NCBI GenBank assembly: GCA_023375785.1
Contig: SZWC01002397.1
Coordinates: 186,753 to 215,757 of the forward strand
Reading direction: 5' to 3'
DNA from: Penium margaritaceum
Lineage: Eukaryota; Streptophyta; Zygnematophyceae; Desmidiales; Peniaceae
DNA length: 29,005 nucleotides
Position numbers and translations under genes: made by a program. The notes below the pieces were generated by a model. That model was not told where the DNA came from. It saw only the letters and a list, made by a program, of their open reading frames with translations, and did no database searches. Each line of letters opens with the position of its first letter. Within the stretch, counting starts at the first letter, position 1. Shown here in pieces: positions 28,401-29,005 of this stretch.

Positions 28401-29005
28401 AACCGGTGCATCAAAAATAAAACTCAAGTTCGTTTAGGATGAACTATGAGTTTAAAAACCGGAAAAATCATACAAAATCACAAATTTGAGGTAATACCCC
28501 CTCGTTCCGGACCCAGTACGAGGGGGTGAGGTAAAAATGGAAATGGACCTCCGGAGACTTGAATTATTCAAGTCTCCCTACATAAGGTCGTTGATGACGA
28601 TTGCCCCAAGAGTGATGCGCAGATGTTAACCCCTCGATCAAGCTCTGGATGCCATTGTGCAAATCCTGACAATGACCTAAGTGCAAGATCCAGAGGTTCC
28701 GACCCGTTACAGTGATTCTCAAAGCCAGAAAACCCCCGCAACCAAGGGTTTGACGGAAACGCTAGCTAATTCCTATATGAAATACCGCCAGCGGCTGCAA
28801 ACAGCAACCGAAACACCAAAGGGGCATACAGCGTCCATACTAATCCGTTTCAAACGCCAAAACGTGTGTTTGAAAGCTCTTGAAGAGCTCTACCTCAACC
28901 TCCCCACTCCTTTGAGTTTCTTCTTCACTCCAAGGAGCTGGGTGGATTTTTCTTGGATGGAGTGGGGAGTGCTCACCCCCAAAACCACCAATTTGCCTCC
29001 ATGTC
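28401..29005. other. No gene; unidentified sequence with two inverted repeats
   Basis: Contains ACCCCCTCGT (28496-28505) with ACGAGGGGGT (28518-28527), and CTCCCCACTCC (28900-28910) with GGAGTGGGGAG (28959-28969), both perfect. It does not match the 5' LTR right part. It is probably still inside the insertion that begins at 28005. Confidence 0.45.

Overview
This window is repeat-rich nuclear DNA from a plant-type eukaryote, most likely a streptophyte (land plant or charophyte alga). The clues are plant-style LTR retrotransposons whose primer-binding sites match the initiator-Met tRNA 3' end (TGGTATCAGAGC type), a plant-type hAT transposase with a BED-like zinc finger, long TG/CA microsatellites and an assembly gap. 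The species cannot be named from the sequence; a Chara-like alga is only a guess. I see no intact host gene, tRNA, rRNA or CRISPR array. Almost everything recognisable is a decayed transposable element.

Layout. (1) 308-5400, minus strand: a degraded Ty1/copia element with its 3' LTR at 308-878, then RNase H, reverse transcriptase (YVDD still present), a Ser/Pro linker, integrase, protease and gag-like remnants. (2) 5717-7234, minus strand: an LTR of a second family (6608-7234), its primer-binding site, and a trinucleotide-rich leader. (3) 7639-12205, plus strand: another LTR of the first family, split in two by a hAT DNA transposon at about 7955-11.6 kb. The transposase gene (8525-11372) has three stops and a frameshift. 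The 3' end of the hAT element falls in a 218-base N gap. (4) 12207-15200: primer-binding site and poorly recognisable internal sequence of that element. (5) 15.2-17.1 kb: non-coding, with several strong hairpins. (6) 17148-20243, plus strand: a 5'-truncated Ty3/gypsy pol remnant (zinc knuckle, protease, RT, RNase H, integrase) with damaged catalytic residues. (7) 20244 to beyond 28 kb, plus strand: a second-family LTR element inserted in the gypsy integrase. It has a long 5' LTR containing a 230-bp palindromic tandem array, a primer-binding site, a CAG/TAG-rich leader, two long decayed reading frames and no pol domains, a polypurine tract, and a 3' LTR that breaks at 28004 into a hairpin-dense GC-rich sequence.

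The most interesting item is the element in (7). It appears to be a non-autonomous LTR retrotransposon carrying an unfamiliar, internally repeated, coiled-coil-like protein (25384-27167) instead of polymerase genes, with a satellite-like array in its LTR. A second truncated copy of the family seems to lie at 5717-7234. The nested order (gypsy older than the LTR element; copia LTR older than the hAT) gives a relative insertion history.
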